The translations under genes and the position numbers were made by a program. Shown piece by piece: positions 58,310 to 64,000 of a stretch of DNA of 64,000 nucleotides (its first letter is position 1; each line of letters starts with the position of its first letter). The notes beneath the pieces are model-generated. The model was not told the origin of the DNA and ran no database searches. It saw only the letters and a list, made by a program, of their open reading frames with translations. The stretch spans positions 4,679,446 through 4,743,445 of the forward strand of contig NC_090172.1 in assembly GCF_024679245.1 (NCBI RefSeq), in the 5' to 3' direction. This DNA is from Pseudorasbora parva. Taxonomy: Eukaryota; Chordata; Actinopteri; Cypriniformes; Gobionidae.

Positions 58310-58790
58310 ACTTTAAAGTCCACATGAAATCAAAATTGACCCTATTTACTTTTTTAGCACACATTACAGGTCTTAGGGTGAACAATTAATCCGTGCAAGT
58401 TAATACACACAAACAACAAAAAAAATAGTTTGTTGCGGTAATCTTTAATCGGTCTGAAAACGGCGCTCCTTCTCAGATGTCAGTTTGACGGCTTAGGTTT
58501 GAAAATGCTTCACCACTGCCCTCCAGCCATTCGTCTGCTATGAGTGAGAGATGGAGAGGAGGAGCTGAAGTCAAACCCTAACTCTCTATTCAATATTCCC
58601 TTTCACTTGGAAATACGTCACACTGAAGAAAACTCACTCGCTACTTCCAGTTCACTGGGACTTTAGAATCAAACTTTTTTTTTGTGTTCCTTTCCAAATA
58701 TGGGCAAGTAAAAAAACACTGGGTCCACATTTCATTCAGTAACATGTTTTGATTTTTATGGTGTTTAATGTTGACGATCAAGTTTTTACA
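58310..58790. repeat. MITE-like block starting CTTTAAAGTCCACATGAAAT
   Basis: Its start resembles that of the 46519 element. The 3' boundary is unclear. Confidence 0.45.
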
Positions 58791-58794
58791 GTAG

Positions 58795-59010
58795 ATAAAA
58801 TATGGACGTAGTGTCTGACGTCACCCGTAGGTTTCTGAAGAGCATTTTTGAAGCCTAAAGTGGGCCGTCACCATCTTGGCTGCACACCACTCCCGGATAA
58901 CTAAAAATGGGCAAAGAGGCGGGACATGGGTGGAGCTGAGGTGCTGAAACCACGCCCACCTCACTCCGCCATTGTGACAATCCACCTGTCATTCACCTAT
59001 GCACAACTCT
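58795..59010 (+). repeat. dispersed GTGACGTCACCC repeat, copy 3
   Basis: Same text as 47085-47160 (TCACCCGTAGG, TGAAGAGCATTTTTGAAGC, GTGGGCC.TCACCATCTTGG). The continuation CATGGGTGGAGCTGAGGTGC matches the 34336-34640 copy in reverse. Confidence 0.8.
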
Positions 59011-59129
59011 TAAGGCTTTATATAATGTAAACGGCAGTGTTGTAGTCAAGACCAGCTCATTCGAGTCCAATTTGAGTCTGAGTTCAAAAAGGGTCGAGTG
59101 CGAGTCGAGACTGAGACCAGAGAGCCGGC

Positions 59130-59350
59130 GCATTCATAGATATATTTACATAGTTTTGCGATTCAACCGAGATTTTGACCTTCGACAGAAGTAATGGCGC
59201 TGGGTAATACTAGATGAGATTCGTCTGAAATTAGGTTAAAAAATAACACTGTTGTGTGTTTCTTGCAGAAACCGATCGTTTCGTGTTTTAAGACATCAGT
59301 GTCGCACCGAGTCACAGGGTTTAATATGGATTCGTATGTCTGTGTGTTTT
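59130..59350 (+). repeat. fragment of the 49346-type palindromic element
   Basis: GATTTTGACCTTCGACAGAAG, CTAGATGAGATTCGTCTG and GATCGTTTCGTGTTTTAAGA match the right arm of that element. Confidence 0.75.
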
Positions 59351-60195
59351 GTGCCATAGGGAGAGAGCGGGCGGCCTTCTGTTAGACATTTTCGGGGGGG
59401 ATGCTCATTGTATCATTAATTAAACAAGGTTTGGATTTCTCTGTGACACTTTTGTCCTACTTTGTAATCAGTAATATATTAAAATAACGGTTTAAACAAA
59501 TATTGTAGCAGCAATATGGGAAAATGCAATCACTATAGCTTAGGCGAACGTCAGGTGGACACGAGCACGGGCCTAAAAAGTCACTTGACGGCTTCTACAA
59601 CGAATGAACTACTAAGCATTAGCTGTCAAAATGCTAAGATTTTATACAGAAATTAATAGTAGCCTACTTAATCTTTGTGCTTTCATTCCACATGTCGATG
59701 AAAATTGAATTTAAACATCGCAGAATGTTTTTATTTTTATTTTATAGTCTTACTTCATATGATCTCTGTCTGTAGCTCTTATATGCAAACTGAGTAAGAG
59801 ATGACGTAGCAGACAGTTCCACACATAGTTAAGAGCTAGAGGATCGCTCCACATGATCCTTCCTGACCCGAGTCCTGCTACCTTTGCGTTAGTCATGTGC
59901 AGTTGTGCTTAAGAAAATCACACATCATTGGACGTCAAACATCAATATAAAGACATATTAACATAATTATAATCTTGAATTATAATATATTTTGAATGGG
60001 ACTCGGAAGTAAGTCTGAGTCCTAATATGTTCGAGTCAATTTCAAGTCCAAATGCACAAGACCATTAAAACATGGAATACAAATCATTGGTAAATATATT
60101 ACACATACAAAATTCACCCCCTCAGTTGTCATGATGAATGGCAAAATAAGCTATATAGACTTAAATCACTTTTGGTATCAGACTGTGAATATTTT

Positions 60196-60425
60196 TAGGT
60201 AGCACTTTTTTTAATGAGCAGGTCATTAGTTACTGTATTTGTTAATCTTTATTAAAATTAGTTAATAAAAATACGGCTGTTCATGGTTCGCTCACAGTGT
60301 ATTAACTAATGTTATAAAGATTTGAAGAATTAGTAAATGTTGAAATTAATAAAGATAAAAGCTTTATAGGTGCAGTTCATTATTAGCTCATGTTAACTAA
60401 TGAACCTTATTGTAAAGCGTTACCC
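60196..60425. mobile_element. MITE of the AAAGNGTTACC family, second copy
   Basis: Starts GGTAGCACTTTTTTTAATG and ends CCTTATTGTAAAGCGTTACC. The ends are inverted repeats with a TTAGTTAATAAA-rich interior. Confidence 0.75.
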
Positions 60426-60757
60426 ATTTTTCTGCTGTAAAGTTGGGCATTTTAACATGGGGGAGATACAGACGGACTCTCTTCTGGAGCCTGTCTCTAG
60501 TGGCCAGTTGAGGAACTGTAGTTTAAGTCACTTGTGTTGGATGGCGGGAGGTTGCCGCTTGGCATTCAACATATGAAAAAAGCATAACTGGCAAATCTTA
60601 CAAAACCCACTCCTCAGAAGGCCTTTATTAACCCCCAGAACCGTGTGGATTACTTTATATTGGATGGATGCACTTTTTAGCTTCAAACTCAACGGACCCC
60701 ATCACTGACATTATAAAGCTTGAAAGCGAAAACATATGATGTATTCACCAGAATGTC

Positions 60758-60978
60758 ACAGTGTAAAAAAAAAAGTCTGTAAAAATAAGGCACAATGTAC
60801 TGTATTAATATATTAAGGATTTTTCCGTATTGCTTTTTTTTTTACAGATGTTTTACCTGTATTTTAAATTACACATTGCATTAGTTTGTTTTAACAGAAA
60901 TGTCTGTAAAATTATTGGATAATGTACTGGCAGAAAATTACAAGTACATTTTCCGTTTTTATTTTTTACAGTGTACAC
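60758..60978. mobile_element. MITE with ACAGTGTAAAAAA ends
   Basis: CACAGTGTAAAAAAAAAAG on the left and TATTTTTTACAGTGTACA on the right. It is inserted in a repeat whose halves (60615 and 60978 onward) match the contiguous repeat at 3460-3692. Confidence 0.7.
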
Positions 60979-61228
60979 CTAGGATGGCTTGAGTGAGTAA
61001 ATCATGGGCTAGTTTTCCATTTTAAATAAACTACTTTAAACAGCCTAAGACTGTGCTGTTGCTATTTACATTTCAAAACTCTTTAGTAAAATCTTTAGTT
61101 TGAATAACTTGCTTGACCAGGGATGCATATTGTATAACAGGCCAGATCTACAGTGTGAAGTCAGGAGGATGAAGATATCGAGAATTCATCAAATGACTCC
61201 AAACACAAGGATGTTATTTTCTGCGGTC

Positions 61229-61234
61229 TTTATT
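61229..61234 (-). terminator. poly(A) signal AATAAA of the convergent gene
   Basis: AATAAA on the minus strand, 18 nt after the TAG stop, in the context TGTCAATAAAGACC. It is correctly placed to end the transcript of the two minus-strand exons. Confidence 0.65.
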
Positions 61235-61251
61235 GACATGATAAATGACAT

Positions 61252-61329
61252 CTAGACTCCTCTGGGTGTTTTGAAGTTCATGCCGATAGTTGGCTGCGTG
61301 ACCTGGAGGTTGGGGAGGTTCCCAAAGTC
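61252..61329 (-). CDS. unidentified convergent gene, terminal coding exon
   Basis: On the minus strand, the acceptor TCTCAATACAG is followed by 25 codons and TAG at 61254-61252. The peptide is [20 protein letters not shown] then TPRGV. An AATAAA lies at 61234-61229, about 18 nt past the stop, so the 3'UTR is very short. Together with the upstream exon in matching phase 0, this looks like a real gene end rather than chance. I do not recognise the family and assign no function. It is tail-to-tail with neo1, about 6.2 kb away. Confidence 0.75.
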   Translation of the reverse strand, partial: DFGNLPNLQVTQPTIGMNFKTPRGV

Positions 61330-61515
61330 CTGTATTGAGAGAAAGAAAGGGTTAATGTAGGTTCAGGTCTGTATCCGAACACCACAAAACCAGTTCTGAC
61401 CATTCACATCAACAGCTCGTCAGCTGTTCCATCTCCATTAATTCACTGAGAACAGCTCCCTTTAACCATACAGCACATATTTGCAGCTCATCTACACAAA
61501 TTAAAATCAACTTAC

Positions 61516-61581
61516 GAAAGTCTTCAGCATTTCCTTCGTATCTGGATCGACCTCAATAATCTCCTGATCCAATGCGGAGAC
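61516..61581 (-). CDS. unidentified convergent gene, penultimate exon
   Basis: On the minus strand, acceptor CTTTGCCAG and donor TTC|GTAAGT, 66 nt, phases 0 to 0. It encodes VSALDQEIIEVDPDTKEMLK then TF and continues into DFGNLPN.... The acidic, helix-like sequence suggests a conserved C-terminal segment. Being 66 nt and symmetric, the exon could be skipped in frame. No further exon could be supported upstream within the window. Confidence 0.72.
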
Positions 61582-61744
61582 CTGGCAAAGAGAAGCACAT
61601 GACATGAGGGACTCACACAGCTCTAGTGATGGCCAACATACTCCAGGGTCAAAGCTGATCGGGACTTTTGGTACCGATTTTTTTGGCTGTCATACATTTT
61701 TATGAAAAAAAAAAAATATGAAAAAAAGTGGAGTGAACGTCTTT

Positions 61745-61984
61745 CAATGAGTTTTGGAACATCAGATTGGTGTAAAAGAATACACTGAATTCCTCAAAGA
61801 GCTTTTGTCTTCCTCTAAACCGTTAACCCTTTATTGGCTCCTGTAGTAATCATGCAACAAACAACAATACTACATGAGCCAATAAAGGGTTAACAGTTAA
61901 GAGGAAGACAAAAGTTCTTTGAAGAAAAACCTGAGGAAGTCAGTGGATTCTTTTACAATAATCTGATATTCCAAAACTCCATTG
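61745..61984. mobile_element. 240-bp hairpin MITE
   Basis: CAATGAGTTTTGGAACATCA... pairs with ...ATATTCCAAAACTCCATTG. Inner GACTT-type arms GAGCTTTTGTCTTCCTCT and AGAGGAAGACAAAAGTTC, and AACCCTTTATTGGCTC and GAGCCAATAAAGGGTT, are near-perfect complements around a short loop at about 61850. Confidence 0.88.
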
Positions 61985-62089
61985 CAAGTTGAAAGAAATT
62001 AACTTTTTTTTTTAACAAAACAAACAAAAAAAGACCGCATGCCTTTGGATTCTGTGTCTCCTATCTGAACCTGATGATTATGCATTAGA

Positions 62090-62600
62090 TCTGATTCAAA
62101 GTAACTCTACAATGATTCTGAACCGACAACTAAATGTAATTTTCTAGAGGTTCTGACAAAATGCTAATTGCTGTCGTCTACCTAAACAAATTAACATTTA
62201 GGTTGAGTGTGATTCAATGAGTAACTCAAAGACTCATTTCATTACTGGATGAATCAGTGTTTCCGAACAAATCTCTTGAGTGAATGATTCAATGACATTT
62301 TTAACAGTCACACGTCTCCACCTACTGGTGCAATGACAATTTGGAGAGCCAAGTTACTCTCAAAAGGTGACTTCCTCTATTTGCGTCGCTACTGTAGCCG
62401 AACTATAACCTCTTATTCCAGTTCTGAACTATAGTATGATCATTTATGAAGCGGTTTCATATCTATACATGACAATGACCCTCTCTCTGGGTCAGAACAC
62501 AGATCTAAATGTTCACCATGATCATACTCGTCAAAGGTTTAATAGACAGAGACGAATCGCGGTCATTTAGGGATAAGATCACGTGGGCGTTTGAATCGAG
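62090..62600 (+). repeat. dispersed ~500-bp repeat, third copy
   Basis: Same order as 25090-25640: ATTCTGAACCGACAACTAA, CACACGTCTCCACCTACTGG, TGACTTCCTCTATTTGCGTC, CAGAACACAGATCTAAATG. Confidence 0.75.
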
Positions 62601-64000
62601 ATTGCCATCTTTTATGTCCAGTTGATTAAAATTATATCTGGATTAGAATGGTCTGGATTTGGAAATCAATCTTTTGTGCTAGTTTTTCAAAGCACAATTG
62701 GATTGGAGCACCCCGATCCAAACACACTTTTTAGAAGACCAAATCTGGATAACTAGTTCTCTACAGAGCCCCTAAAAGGCGTTTCTCACAAGTCATTTTT
62801 TTAAAGCAGTTTCAAATGCCTGCGTTATAATAAATCTAATTGTTTTTAAATGTATATTTTACATTTATAAATGTAAATTCTCAAATAGTAAACTTAATTT
62901 TGTAGTATTCTTAACAAGAGAAAACATTTATTTACAATTTCACTCTTGCTTAAAAAAAGCTCTCAGAACATGTACGGTTTGCAAACCGTCCACTGCAATC
63001 AATGCAAAATTATTTATTTGTGTAATGCCCTCTTTCCTTTTCTTCTATTTGCTATTTGGTTCTACTTTGAGCTGTGGTATTGCTTATTCATGTTAGTTTT
63101 TCTTCTATTGATGTTATTCGCAATTATGTTCTAACTTTGTTGTGCTGTAGCGCAAACTGAATGTTCAAATAAAGCATAAAAAAAAGAGCAGCCCCTAAAG
63201 GGACATGACAAAATATGAGATGGGGAAAAAAATACGTTCTCTTATGATTGTGCTAATGTAGTTTACAGTGATAAAATCACTTTAAAATAATCCTCAAACA
63301 GCTTTAAATGAACAGAAATATTATATGGCGCCAAATCTCTTCACTGTAGGCCGAAAGGCTTCGGTAACCTAGCTTCTAATTTATTACTTTAACAATTAAA
63401 CTAATCCAGCGCAAAACAAAAATATGAACGTGTACATCACAGGATATAACTTTTGTATTTGACCAGTTTTATTAAATTTGTGTCACTGAAATCTGCCCTT
63501 CAACTGGGATCAGGGTCATCCTGCTTTTTGTACTAAATGTATCCCAATTTTACTAAAAGTTTTGAACAAACCAAACTGATGATTTGATCCAGATCAACAC
63601 CAAAATTGGATTTTATGATGTAATCTGATTCCAGAATCTTTAAGACCAATCCGATCAGTGGCCTGTTGCACAAAGCTGGTTTCAGTGGTTACCCAGGTGA
63701 GTTCGAGATTAGTTTGATCAAACTCAGTTTTTTCGGGCTCAAGGTGGGTTGTTTTTATCAGGTGTTCATCATCATGGTAACTTACACCACACGGCTAACC
63801 TGCTCTGGAGCCGCTTTAATCTGGGTTAGAGATTGCAAACCCAAACTGGACCAATCAGCTGCAAGTAAAGATGCAATAAAGCCACACCCCCTGTATCTCA
63901 TTCCGAAGTAAAGCAGTTTATAATGAGAGAACTTTAGAAATAAAATTGGGCATCTTTTGGTGCTAATTATTTATTATAATTATATTATGAATTATAAATC

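Larger units (their letters stand above)
61582..64000 (-). other. intron or flank of the convergent gene
   Basis: No further exon supported. Contents are the hairpin at 61745-61984, a dispersed repeat copy at 62090-62600, unique AT-rich DNA at 62800-63640 and a MITE-like start at about 63662 (CCTGTTGCACAAAGCTGG). Confidence 0.5.

Overview
The window is vertebrate nuclear DNA, most likely from a cyprinid-type teleost. Coding sequence sits in short exons (33-249 bp) with GT-AG introns. The introns are AT-rich and crowded with non-autonomous DNA transposons, long (TA)n/(GT)n/(CT)n tracts and minisatellites. The teleost call is inference from protein similarity and repeat style; no species is claimed.

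One gene dominates. Twenty-two + strand exons between 11174 and 55017 encode the C-terminal 1,018 residues of neogenin (neo1), the netrin/RGM receptor. Every exon keeps one continuous reading frame, and the splice phases agree at all 21 junctions. In order, the exons encode six fibronectin type III (FNIII) domains, an alternatively spliceable juxtamembrane stalk, one transmembrane helix and the full cytoplasmic tail ending ...NAITTA. The signal peptide and four Ig domains must lie upstream of base 1. The choice of neo1 over dcc rests on the cytoplasmic tail. I cannot assign the copy to neo1a or neo1b.

Layout: 1-11173 is the large intron 5' of FNIII-1, filled with repeats. 11174-43132 holds FNIII-1 to FNIII-6. 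44035-46142 holds the stalk and membrane span. 46269-55017 holds the cytoplasmic tail. 55018 to about 56.9 kb is probably 3'UTR, and repeat-rich intergenic DNA runs to about 61.2 kb. At 61252-61581 two minus-strand exons form the 3' end of a convergent gene that I cannot name. The remainder is its intron or flank and is repeat-rich.

The long open reading frames of the window (up to 607 codons) are not genes. They are stop-free stretches through four tandem arrays: 22 bp at 12.8-14.1 kb, 6/12 bp at 18.5-19.3 kb, 51 bp at 41.3-42.1 kb and 36 bp at 52.6-54.4 kb. Two of these arrays lie inside identifiable transposons. I saw no novel multi-gene system. The most interesting signals are a small transposon whose end supplies part of a neo1 splice donor, nested hAT-like insertions with exact target duplications, two TTAA elements sharing one TTAA, minisatellites within transposons, and a dispersed repeat family carrying CTCF-like motifs.
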